DNA of 64,000 nt, from positions 124,001 to 188,000 of the forward strand of contig JAKVAZ010000001.1 in the NCBI GenBank assembly GCA_022447225.1, given 5' to 3'. The translations under genes and the position numbers were made by a program. Every line of letters starts with the position of its first letter. Within the stretch, counting starts at the first letter, position 1. This DNA comes from Fuerstiella sp. Its GTDB lineage: Bacteria > Planctomycetota > Planctomycetia > Planctomycetales > Planctomycetaceae. Below, piece by piece: positions 56,573-64,000 of the stretch. A model generated the notes under the pieces. It saw only the letters and a list, made by a program, of their open reading frames with translations. It did not search any database and had not been told where the DNA came from.

Positions 56573-58255
56573 ATGACAGACGATCACCCCGTCCCGAATG
56601 GCAGCGAGCAGGAACTGCCAGGCGAACCGTATTTCGGTTCGTCTGGCCAAACAGCAACCGGTTCCCGGCGGAACACAGGAATCCGTCACCGGGGAATTGC
56701 ATTCATCATCGTGGTCGCCACAGCAAGCGGACATCTTGCAGGTCTGCAGTGGGCAGGTGATCATCTTTCACGTCGCTCACTGGGGACAGTGATTCCGTGG
56801 ACGTTTGGTTGTCTGCTGATGCTGTTATGGTGGACGTTCCTTTCCGGTGTTTGCTGGAAGACCCGATTCAGGGGGCTGGGGATCGTTGCATTCGGTGCGT
56901 TGTTGTTTGTGGGCGTGTTCCGCTGGGAAGGACAGTCGGGCAATTTTGTTCCGCACTTTGGACTTCGATTTTTTCCGACCGCCGAAGAACATGCCGTGCA
57001 ATATTTCAAGTCGGAATCCGGGGAGTCTGCATCGTTCACCGTTTCAGAAAGACTTGAAATCACGTCGGATGACTGGCCAGGATTTGGAGGAATCCGTCAG
57101 GATCAGATCGTGAGAAATGTCACGATTCGCCGCGACTGGGATGAGAAGCCTCCGGCAGTGTTGTGGCGTCATCCCGTTGGTCCCGGGTGGTCGTCGTTTG
57201 CCATTGTGGGTCAACGGGCATTTACACAGGAACAGCGAGGCGAGGACGAAGCGGTTGTTTGCTATGACGCTGCAACCGGAAAACAAATCTGGCTGCACAC
57301 AGACCGCGCTCGATTTTCGGATGCAGCCAGTGGAGCGGGACCGCGGGCAACACCAACGATTCATTCTTCGCGTCTGTATGCACTGGGTGCGACCGGAATT
57401 CTGAATTGTCTGGATCCGGTTACCGGCGATTGTCACTGGACCCGGAATATCATCGAAGATGCGGGTACTCGGCTTATCGAATGGGGAATGGCCGGATCAC
57501 CCCTGATTTATGAAGACGTTGTGATTGTGAATCCTGGCGGAAAGACGGCGGCAGTGATTGCCTACGACTGTTTAACCGGAGAACAACGCTGGTCCGGTGC
57601 CGGCGACCGGGCAACGTATGCGTCGCCGCAGATTGCGGAGCTGGACGGTGTCCCGCAGGTTCTTATCTACTGTTCCACAGGTTTGTGGGCTCACGCCGCA
57701 GACTCAGGGAAAAAACTGTGGTCATTTCCCTGGACAAATATGACCAGGCTGAATATCGCCCAGCCGATCGTGCTGCCGGACAAAAGTGTGTTTATCAGCA
57801 GCGGGTACGGAGGCGGCAGCGCCCTGCTCAGTGTGACTCGCAGTGGCGACAACTGGCAGGTCGAACCGCAGTGGACCAGACCTGACCGGTTTCAGTTGAA
57901 ATTCAACGGGGGTATTTATCGGGACGGCTATGTGTACGGGCTTGATGACGGAATTCTGTCGTGTTTCGACCTGTCGATCGGTCAAAAAACATGGAAGCGC
58001 GGGCGCTACCGTTTTGGTCAGATCGTAATGGTAGGTGACGACCTGCTGGTATTGACTGAATCCGGCAGAGTCGTGCTGGTGGAAGTCACACCCGAAACAA
58101 TGACAGAGGTGTCTGCCTTTCAGGCGATTGAAGGCAAAACATGGAACCACCCGGTCGTCAACCGCGGACGATTGTACGTCCGCAATGGCCAGGAAGCGGC
58201 CTGTTATGATCTGAGCCTGCAGGTGAAACCGGCACAGGAGACAGGACTTCATTGA
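56573..58255 (+). CDS. Membrane-anchored PQQ-binding-like beta-propeller protein
   Basis: The 560-residue protein has a short cytoplasmic N-terminus, then about three transmembrane helices (IAFIIVVATASGHLAGL, VIPWTFGCLLMLLWWTFL, GLGIVAFGALLFVGVF) and an extracytoplasmic propeller from about residue 150. The propeller begins DWPGFGGIRQDQIV and includes VVCYDAATGKQIWLH, LNCLDPVTGDCHWTRN, IAYDCLTGEQRWSG and WAHAADSGKKLWSFPW. Unlike the other two PQQ-like proteins of this window, it is held in the membrane. It ends at 58255, just before a degenerate region. Function unknown; sensing or electron transfer is possible. Confidence 0.86.
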   Translation: MTDDHPVPNGSEQELPGEPYFGSSGQTATGSRRNTGIRHRGIAFIIVVATASGHLAGLQWAGDHLSRRSLGTVIPWTFGCLLMLLWWTFLSGVCWKTRFRGLGIVAFGALLFVGVFRWEGQSGNFVPHFGLRFFPTAEEHAVQYFKSESGESASFTVSERLEITSDDWPGFGGIRQDQIVRNVTIRRDWDEKPPAVLWRHPVGPGWSSFAIVGQRAFTQEQRGEDEAVVCYDAATGKQIWLHTDRARFSDAASGAGPRATPTIHSSRLYALGATGILNCLDPVTGDCHWTRNIIEDAGTRLIEWGMAGSPLIYEDVVIVNPGGKTAAVIAYDCLTGEQRWSGAGDRATYASPQIAELDGVPQVLIYCSTGLWAHAADSGKKLWSFPWTNMTRLNIAQPIVLPDKSVFISSGYGGGSALLSVTRSGDNWQVEPQWTRPDRFQLKFNGGIYRDGYVYGLDDGILSCFDLSIGQKTWKRGRYRFGQIVMVGDDLLVLTESGRVVLVEVTPETMTEVSAFQAIEGKTWNHPVVNRGRLYVRNGQEAACYDLSLQVKPAQETGLH

Positions 58256-58514
58256 TCAGCGTATCAACAGAGCGCCATGCCTGCTTAAAAATGGGGTCTT
58301 TGGAGCGGTTGTCAACCAGGAACGAAACCGGATTAAACTGTCCCGTCGGTACGCGATCGTCGAATGCCCCTATTTTGTTTTCAACAGTAACCAGTGACTC
58401 GTCCGCCGCCCTGGCGGCTGACGAAAGCCAGGCCAGCAGCAGGGAACGTAGCCAAAGAGCCTGAGGCTGACAGGTGAACAGGCTGTTCGGTTTATGGATA
58501 GCGGAATCAGCCAC
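58158..58514 (-). pseudogene. Truncated remnant of an exported protein gene
   Basis: A GTG at 58514 with AAGAAGG seven bases upstream begins an exported-protein N-terminus. It has the signal peptide WLRSLLLAWLSSAARA followed by DESLVTVENKIGAFDDRVP and TGQFNPVSFLVDNRSKDPI. That fits the N-terminal domain of a larger planctomycete membrane protein. After about 58290 the sequence loses sense and runs antisense into the 3' end of the PQQ-like gene to a stop at 58158. The rest of the parent gene is missing, so a deletion is the simplest explanation. I recognise the style of the N-terminus but not a named family. Confidence 0.5.
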
Positions 58515-58943
58515 AGGAGTGCCTTCTTGAGAAGCCTGCAACCGGAGAATCACGGCTGTCTCTGCGCTGTAGCAGTTGCGGTGTTGTCCGTAAAACAAAC
58601 CAACGTGCGGTCAACAGGTATAAGAGTGTGAAACACGATCGCCGGGTCAATGATCCTGACAGTCCGTACGAATGAGTTTTTATTGCCGGGGTTTATTAGG
58701 TGGAACCGGCTCCTTTCCGGTGGAGAGGGAAACGTCCTTTCCACCGCTGCAATCGAGTCCGGAGGCTCCATATCCGACAGTTGAAGCTGAAGACCACCCG
58801 TGTGCATTCCGGTCGTCGCACCGGAATGTCCCAGAATTGCCGTAACTCCCGTGTGAATCGAATACGTTACGCCATTCAGGCGGTTACGACTGCCTCCGCT
58901 CAAAACAACAGATTCCATCTGTTCACAGGGCTGTTGACATCGG
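58515..58943. other. Degenerate or noncoding region, no intact gene
   Basis: Overlapping frames on both strands here have no family resemblance or SD-supported start. Together with the truncated gene next to it, this looks like decayed DNA. Confidence 0.45.
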
Positions 58944-60428
58944 CTACCTGCAAACATTTTGGAAACGGTCCCAGGCATCATCCCAGACCGTTGTATTACC
59001 GGGTGTGACCTCTTCTATTTTTTCAGAGCGTTGAACCACCGCCCGAATGTCTGCCAATGTTGCTAAATCTCCTGCTGCACGCGCCTGGATCAGCACATTT
59101 CCGAGTGCGGTTGCTTCCACCGGACCGGTGACCACAGGTCGACCACAGGAATCGGCCGTGAATTGATTCAGCAATCGGTTTTGAGTTCCGCCACCGACAA
59201 TATGAATCACAGTCACCGGAACGTCGGTCAGTTCTTCGAGCCAGCCGAGGACCATCCGGTACTTAAACGCCAGACTCTCCAGTGAACATCGTATGAACTG
59301 CCCTTCCGTTTCCGGTACTGGTTGTTCCGTTCGGCGACACTCATCTGCAATAGCGGTTGTCATATCCGAGGGATCCAGAAATTCGGGTCGATCAGGATCA
59401 ACAAGTGATCGGAATGGCGGTGCGTCGGCCGCCAGTTGCGCCAGTTCACCATAGTCGTAATCACGACCACGTTGTGCAAATGCCAGACGACATCGTTGCA
59501 CCAGCCACAGGCCCATGATGTTCTTAAGCAGTCGCCAGGTTCCGTCGACTCCGCCCTCATTCGTAACATTGCGTTCCAGCGCCTTTGAGCTGAGAATCGC
59601 ATTCTGCGTCTCGACTCCCATCAGTGACCAGGTGCCACTGCTGATATAGGCCCAGTTGGCATGGCCTGTCTGTGTCGTTGGAATCGCAGCCACCGCGGCG
59701 CCCGTGTCGTGTGTGGCAGGAGCGATTACATTGACTTTTCCAAGTCCGGTGGTGTCAGCAACTTCACCGCGAAGTGTTCCGAGATTCGTGCCGGGCAGTA
59801 CTACTTCAGGAAACATTTCTGTAGGTATCTCAAATCGACGCAACATGTCGATCGCCCAGCTGCGAGATTCCGCGTTCAGCATCTGGCTGGTTGTGGCATT
59901 GGTGAATTCAACCACTCGGCTCCCGCTCAGACACCAATGAAAGTAGTCCGGCACCATCAAAAATTTTCGGGCTTGTGCGACGAACTCCGGATCTCGTTCA
60001 CACATTGCCAGGAGCTGATACAGTGAATTGAGATTCATGAACTGTAGTCCGGTGGCGGCGAAGATTTCAGCCCGGGAAACCCGGCTGAACGCCTTTTCCA
60101 TCATGCCGTCCGTGCGAGCATCGCGGTAATGCCACGGCTGACCCAACAGCTCATCGTTCCGATTCAGCAAGACGAAGTCCACACCCCACGTATCGACACC
60201 AACCGAGACGGCGGTTCCATTCAGTTGAGACGCCGCTTTGCTGAGGCCCTGCTGAATTTCTGACCACAGTCCCGTGAGATTCCACCGCAGTGTCCCGCCG
60301 AGATTCACGGGGCCGTTCGGGAATCGATGATGTTCCCGCAGCGAGATGGTCGATCCGTCGAAGCTGCCGGACATGACCCGACCACTTTCAGCACCCAGAT
60401 CGGCCGCCAGATATACTTTGTCGACCAT
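58944..60428 (-). CDS. rhaB: Rhamnulokinase
   Basis: RhaB phosphorylates L-rhamnulose to rhamnulose-1-phosphate. From ATG 60428 the protein has 494 residues. The start has GGTGGAG six bases upstream, making it better than GTG 60440. The FGGY fold is clear: [28 protein letters not shown], the [11 protein letters not shown] substrate segment, [13 protein letters not shown] with the catalytic-region Asp, [11 protein letters not shown], and [20 protein letters not shown]. These are close to RhaB rather than xylulokinase or glycerol kinase. No rhaA or rhaD lies nearby. It supports use of rhamnose-containing glycans. Confidence 0.93.
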   Translation of the reverse strand: MVDKVYLAADLGAESGRVMSGSFDGSTISLREHHRFPNGPVNLGGTLRWNLTGLWSEIQQGLSKAASQLNGTAVSVGVDTWGVDFVLLNRNDELLGQPWHYRDARTDGMMEKAFSRVSRAEIFAATGLQFMNLNSLYQLLAMCERDPEFVAQARKFLMVPDYFHWCLSGSRVVEFTNATTSQMLNAESRSWAIDMLRRFEIPTEMFPEVVLPGTNLGTLRGEVADTTGLGKVNVIAPATHDTGAAVAAIPTTQTGHANWAYISSGTWSLMGVETQNAILSSKALERNVTNEGGVDGTWRLLKNIMGLWLVQRCRLAFAQRGRDYDYGELAQLAADAPPFRSLVDPDRPEFLDPSDMTTAIADECRRTEQPVPETEGQFIRCSLESLAFKYRMVLGWLEELTDVPVTVIHIVGGGTQNRLLNQFTADSCGRPVVTGPVEATALGNVLIQARAAGDLATLADIRAVVQRSEKIEEVTPGNTTVWDDAWDRFQNVCR

Positions 60429-60975
60429 ATTTCGCTCCACCGGTTAATGATCACTGCACAGGCGATTTTAACCGTCCGACAGGGCATCGCCACGCAATTC
60501 GGATTCCGAGTCTGTTTGGTGGAAGAACCGTGTTTGTGGTGATGTTTACGGAATGAACACCATTTGATGCAGAATCATACCGTTCTAGTTGTGTGTTCAG
60601 AGTAACGAACGGAGTTCTGACACACCGAACGCCCGTAACTTGCAGGCAGGTCAGCTCCACCGGCTTTTTCCGGCAGCCGGTGCAAAACGACCTGACGGAG
60701 ACCAGATGAAGCAAAACACAGACGCGTCAAAGCGTCCGGAAGGGTCGGGTTTATACACTTGCGTCTGGATTGATCGGTTTCGGACGGGATTTAATCGGAT
60801 ATTGAAGCCTGACTGGTTTTGTGATGATTTCCCCCGTCCGAATCTATCGTTGCACACAGGGTTCGCGTGGCCCCAGTATGATTCGTGTCGCGAATGACTC
60901 CAGGTAAAATGGAAGAAGTCAAACGAGAACTAGTTTTGTCGCAGCCAGTGAAGTCCCGGGCATTCCGAAACAGGA
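60429..60975. other. Intergenic region, no gene supported
   Basis: A plus-strand frame of 102 codons (60589-60897) starts from GTG without an SD and shows no family. The region should contain the rhamnulokinase promoter. No repeats or RNA fold were recognised. Confidence 0.5.
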
Positions 60976-61815
60976 TCAGAAACCGAATCCACTGAGCTCC
61001 ATCAGTGTCACAGTTCCATTGTATGTGCCATGAACAATGATGGCAGCAAAGATCCAGCTGGCGCCATCGGCCAGCATCGGGGCTCGTTGCTGTTGTTGAA
61101 GTCGTCTCCAGATCTTCCAGACTCCAATTCCGGAAATTGTCGAACAACCTGAATGCAGCAGGACACAAACGGTCCATCGCCATTCTGCCAGTCCAGGAGG
61201 CGGATCAGGGACATAGACTTTCAGATAGATAATATTTTCTACTGCAGCAAAGGCCGCTCCGGACGCCAGCGCGCACAGCAGAATCTGTATACCGTTGCGA
61301 TACAACCATGGACGCTTTTCGACTATCCAGAGGGTTAGAGCAATCTTCATAATTTCTTCGGTCGTTGGACCGATCACCGTGACGGCAATCAGGGCACTGC
61401 CGGAAACGGACTGAGCTGCAAATGTGCCGATCACGGCAAAGAAGCCGCTGGTCAGAACAACCACAAGTGTTACCAGCCAGCTGGACAGCCCTGATGATTC
61501 GTCAACATTTTTTCTGTACCAGCGATACCAGGTCACAGCATCCGGGGGTATTTCTCCGGCCAGAGCAGACGAAAGTCCGGGTTCATCCCACACGGACTGA
61601 TCTTCGGGAACATGATCCGACAATGGCAGAACCGGACCGGGATCATTCTTGTCCTGTGGATGCAGAATGTCTTCCATCCACGGTTCAGCGAACACAGAAG
61701 TATCTTTACCTGACTTCTCATGATGTGGCTCCGCATGTGGCTGGCGGAACGGTGACCCGGTCAGATCGGCCCTGTTGTCCGACCCGCTGTTTAATTTTTT
61801 CTCCGGCGGTGTCAT
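60976..61815 (-). CDS. PrsW-family intramembrane metalloprotease
   Basis: The 279-residue protein has a disordered, charged N-terminus (1-108) and then about five or six membrane helices. PrsW-type motifs are present: E153-E154-xx-K157 in PTTEEIMKIAL, FAAVEN (189-194), H221 in LLHSGCSTISGIG, and H262 in VHGTYNG. PrsW in Bacillus cleaves an anti-sigma factor, and related proteins process membrane targets under stress. Its ATG overlaps the stop of the upstream YbjQ-like gene (61812-61815), so they form an operon. The target protein is unknown. Confidence 0.88.
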   Translation of the reverse strand: MTPPEKKLNSGSDNRADLTGSPFRQPHAEPHHEKSGKDTSVFAEPWMEDILHPQDKNDPGPVLPLSDHVPEDQSVWDEPGLSSALAGEIPPDAVTWYRWYRKNVDESSGLSSWLVTLVVVLTSGFFAVIGTFAAQSVSGSALIAVTVIGPTTEEIMKIALTLWIVEKRPWLYRNGIQILLCALASGAAFAAVENIIYLKVYVPDPPPGLAEWRWTVCVLLHSGCSTISGIGVWKIWRRLQQQQRAPMLADGASWIFAAIIVHGTYNGTVTLMELSGFGF

Positions 61816-62288
61816 TCGGTGTCGCTCGTGTGGTAAGCAGTCGCCGTGGCAATCACTGCGGCCATGGGGACCCGTCGCTGCACGGTGGAGCCTCCAACAT
61901 CGGCCGATTCGATTCGGACGTTGCAGATCGCGTTAAATCCCTGATCGATGGCGGTTTGTCTGAGACGTGCAACAGCCTCGCGTCTGGCACGCGTCTGCAG
62001 GGATTGAAATGACCGAACCTCACCACCAAACAGCTTACGCCAGTTTGCAAACCAGCTCTTGAGATAATCACTGGCGATGACGACTTCGGCCACAACGAGT
62101 GACGGTGCAGGTTCCACGTGCTTTGCCATGGGGAACGATTTGATCTGAGTAATCAGAAATCCATCGTTCGCCGCATCAAATGCGTCCAGCCGCCGAAAAT
62201 GTCGTTTCTCTACGGTCCGTCCGATGACGAGTCCAAAGACGACGAACGGCACTACAAAAATGAGAAGATTAATAACCAAGGGGATCAT
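61812..62288 (-). CDS. YbjQ-like heavy-metal-binding-domain protein with N-terminal membrane helix
   Basis: The 158-residue protein begins with a membrane helix (MIPLVINLLIFVVPFVVFGL) and then a YbjQ/DUF74-like domain. GGEVRSFQSLQTRARREAVARLRQTAIDQGFNAICNVRIESAD matches the conserved core, with an ending in VPMAAVIATATAYH. The YbjQ family forms small beta-rich pentamers of uncertain function. The stop overlaps the ATG of the PrsW gene (ATGA), and a second YbjQ gene lies 117 bp upstream. A membrane-tethered regulator of, or partner to, the protease is inferred. Confidence 0.82.
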   Translation of the reverse strand: MIPLVINLLIFVVPFVVFGLVIGRTVEKRHFRRLDAFDAANDGFLITQIKSFPMAKHVEPAPSLVVAEVVIASDYLKSWFANWRKLFGGEVRSFQSLQTRARREAVARLRQTAIDQGFNAICNVRIESADVGGSTVQRRVPMAAVIATATAYHTSDTE

Positions 62289-62405
62289 GACATTTCCTCC
62301 TCAGGAATCCGGTCCGAACTTTCTTTTTGCGTCGTCTTATCCGGGACGCCTGGCCGTGATGACGGCATCAGCATGACGGATACATGGAACAGAGTGACAT
62401 TGAGC

Positions 62406-62741
62406 TTAGACAGACTGCTCAAGACTGACGGCTGTGCCGTAGGCATACAGTTCTGCAGCACCGGCAGTGACGGCACTCGTGGTGAAACGTACGTTGACCA
62501 CTGCATTCGCGCCCAGCTGCTGTGCCTGAGCCAGCATGCGCTGCATGGCTTCACGGCGTGATTCTGTCAGTAGTTCTGTATATCCCTTCAATTCACCACC
62601 AACCAGGTTCTTAAAGCTGGCGGCAATGTCACGGCCGGCATGTTTGGCTCGCACCGTATTTCCCTGTACCAGCCCGCAGATTGCAACGATGTCATACCCG
62701 GCTACGGTTTCAGTATTAGTGACAATCATGGCGAACGGCAT
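62406..62741 (-). CDS. YbjQ-like heavy-metal-binding-domain protein
   Basis: From ATG 62741 the protein has 111 residues; ATG 62729 is an alternative because GAGGAGA abuts the first ATG. The sequence follows the YbjQ pattern: MIVTNTETVAGYDIVAICGLVQGNTVRAKH, the GGELKGYTELLTESRREAMQRML core, and LGANAVVNVRFTTSAV. It is soluble, with no signal, and typical in length. It is the first gene of a unit with the membrane-anchored YbjQ-like gene and PrsW. Confidence 0.88.
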   Translation of the reverse strand: MPFAMIVTNTETVAGYDIVAICGLVQGNTVRAKHAGRDIAASFKNLVGGELKGYTELLTESRREAMQRMLAQAQQLGANAVVNVRFTTSAVTAGAAELYAYGTAVSLEQSV

Positions 62742-62892
62742 TCTCCTCAGATTCAGTGCACAGAAGACAAGTTCCCAACGATATCGCGCACAGGCAATCT
62801 TGTGAATCGTTTGGGAGGAGTCGGCGCTCCCGTCGGAACGATTCAGCCCGTCGGTCAGTCTCAGCAGCCGGAGTGAATCTGTTCGAAAGGAT

Positions 62893-64000
62893 TTAGTCCT
62901 TCCGAATTCGGATTCGGCGATATTCCATTTGTCCGCGGTCACCTTCCAGACCGATCGGACCGGATTCCGGAAGCCTGAATTCGGCTTCCAGAATTTCTCC
63001 ATTGCAGGTGCAGTGAGCCACGTTGTCGTTGACCACAACCACCAGCTCATTCCAGTCCTGCTGGCGATACTTTTTTAGTTCCGTGTACGGACCGGCCAGT
63101 ACGTAGTCTCGACACTGCAGCTGCGGTTTGCGGATGAAGACCCCGCTGTCTGCATTAGGTGTTGCACGGAATTCCAGTTTCAGTGTGAAGTCACCCGTGA
63201 ATTCTTCTTTCGTCCACAATTGCTGGAAACGCCGACCTTCAGCGGGTGTGGTGACGATCAGCCGGTCGTTCAATGCCACATAACGACCATCCGGAGTTGA
63301 CGACGAGCTAAAATACTGAGGTTCATGTTCCTTTGGACGAAAGCCCCAGCCCGTCAGGTCTCTACCATTGAACAAACTGCGGAATCCGGACTCGATTTGA
63401 AAGTCGTCGGGTTTCGTTTCCAGGTAGCCCAGTGTGGCGAAGATTGGAACCAACGCTTTGGCCCACATGGCATAACCAGCCTGGTTGGGATGCAACAGGT
63501 CTGGAAATTCGGTTTGGTTCGCATCACCATGTTCATTGGCAAACAGTGTCCACGTATCCAGAACCGTGATCTGAGCATCACCTCTGACAGCTGTTTCATT
63601 CAGCTCGTTCAGCTTTTGAATAGCGGTGGCCGGACGTTTCAGGTTTGCTGACGACGGGAAAACACGGCAAAGCACAATCGGCATTGTTGCACTGTGTTTC
63701 TTCAATGCCGCAATGATCAATTCGACGTTACCTGAAATTGTCTCGGGAGACGCACCTTCTTCCAGGTCATTGGTGCCCATCAGGATCACGACGGCAGAGG
63801 GATTCAATGAAAGGACATCCTGGTTCAGACGTATCAGCATACCGCGCGTTGTATCGCCACTGATTCCTCGATTGGCAGCATTGAGGCCCGGGAAATGATC
63901 TTTGAATGTGGGCCCCCATCCCTGGGTGATCGAGTCACCCAGAAAGACCACGGCCCCCTGTTTTTTTGAAATTTCTCCGGCAAACGCGGTGCGGCGACTC
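62893..64000 (-). CDS. SGNH/GDSL hydrolase fused to DUF1080, 5'-truncated by window edge
   Basis: The frame is open to the window end, so the start is missing; 368 residues are visible. The first visible part FAGEISKKQGAVVFLGDSITQGWG holds the catalytic-Ser GDS motif, followed by GTNDLEEG (block III Asn) and DLLHPNQAGYAMWA (block V Asp-xx-His). The C-terminal half from about residue 205 is a DUF1080 (3-keto-disaccharide hydrolase) beta-sandwich: SLFNGRDLTGWGFRP, NADSGVFIRKPQ and DWNELVVVVNDN. An internal GTG at 63951 is not the start because the open frame extends upstream in phase. An exported esterase plus glycan-binding or hydrolase role is likely. Confidence 0.9.
   Translation of the reverse strand, partial: SRRTAFAGEISKKQGAVVFLGDSITQGWGPTFKDHFPGLNAANRGISGDTTRGMLIRLNQDVLSLNPSAVVILMGTNDLEEGASPETISGNVELIIAALKKHSATMPIVLCRVFPSSANLKRPATAIQKLNELNETAVRGDAQITVLDTWTLFANEHGDANQTEFPDLLHPNQAGYAMWAKALVPIFATLGYLETKPDDFQIESGFRSLFNGRDLTGWGFRPKEHEPQYFSSSSTPDGRYVALNDRLIVTTPAEGRRFQQLWTKEEFTGDFTLKLEFRATPNADSGVFIRKPQLQCRDYVLAGPYTELKKYRQQDWNELVVVVNDNVAHCTCNGEILEAEFRLPESGPIGLEGDRGQMEYRRIRIRKD

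Noticed and set aside
58550-58981. Minus-strand frame with GVTAILGHSGATTG, resembling an ABC-transporter Walker A region
   Set aside because: The GKT/S core is absent, no other ABC motif follows, and the frame overlaps the 3' end of rhaB. The likeness is probably chance.
60589-60897. Plus-strand frame of 102 codons in the rhaB-PrsW spacer
   Set aside because: GTG start without a Shine-Dalgarno, no recognisable family and low-quality composition.

Overview
The window looks like a chromosomal segment of a planctomycete (Planctomycetota, probably class Planctomycetia). No rRNA or marker gene was available to place it more closely. The call rests on family content: Tat-exported Gfo/Idh/MocA oxidoreductases, a PSD1-type cytochrome/DUF1587-1592-1588-1585 protein paired with a DUF1552 protein, a DUF1501 protein, a sulfatase, several PQQ-like beta-propeller proteins, a sugar dehydrogenase fused to cytochrome domains, an FG-GAP protein, an SGNH/DUF1080 protein and a degenerate serine/threonine kinase. 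Coding density is moderate, spacers of 300-550 bp are common, and both strands are used. I saw no rRNA, tRNA, CRISPR array, insertion sequence or prophage.

Layout. 1-9.5 kb: two Gfo/Idh/MocA genes flank a sodium:solute symporter; then a frameshifted TolB-like beta-propeller gene, argF, a PYROXD2/CrtI-like FAD oxidoreductase and a leucine-rich-repeat lipoprotein. 9.5-9.9 kb: an AT-rich spacer with five TTATCAAC-type, DnaA-box-like sites. 9.9-17.6 kb: another Gfo/Idh/MocA protein, a fusion of a FAD-dependent oxidase to an MnmM-type tRNA methyltransferase, a Rieske/DegT pair, obgE, ispH and a lactonase-type amidohydrolase. 17.8-29 kb: a large exported glycosidase-like protein, a sugar dehydrogenase/triheme protein, two PQQ-like propellers, a group II PLP decarboxylase and a cupin. 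29-33 kb: MiaE, and a pseudokinase/beta-helix membrane protein coupled to a two-helix membrane protein. 33-37.4 kb: a TPR protein, an alpha/beta hydrolase and a GT4 glycosyltransferase in a probable operon, plus a small unknown gene. 37.5-44.4 kb, minus strand: lpxK, a MoxR/BchI-like ATPase, a membrane pyrophosphatase, maf and dus. 44.7-58.3 kb: the PSD1/DUF1552 pair, FG-GAP protein, DUF1501 protein, sulfatase, nitronate-monooxygenase-like enzyme and a membrane-anchored PQQ-like propeller. 58.3-64 kb: a truncated gene remnant, rhamnulokinase, a YbjQ-YbjQ-PrsW cluster and the 3' part of an SGNH/DUF1080 gene.

How the genes fit together. Most accessory genes suit a heterotroph that degrades complex, partly sulfated and deoxy-sugar-containing polysaccharides (sulfatase, glycosidase-like protein, rhamnulokinase, L-fuconolactonase-like amidohydrolase, Gfo/Idh/MocA enzymes, Na+-driven symporter). 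The housekeeping part includes three tRNA-modification enzymes (MiaE, Dus and the DAO-MnmM fusion), isoprenoid and arginine synthesis, lipid A synthesis (LpxK) and a pyrophosphate-driven ion pump. The two most notable items are the DAO-MnmM fusion at 11.3-12.9 kb and the DnaA-box-like cluster at 9.5-9.8 kb.
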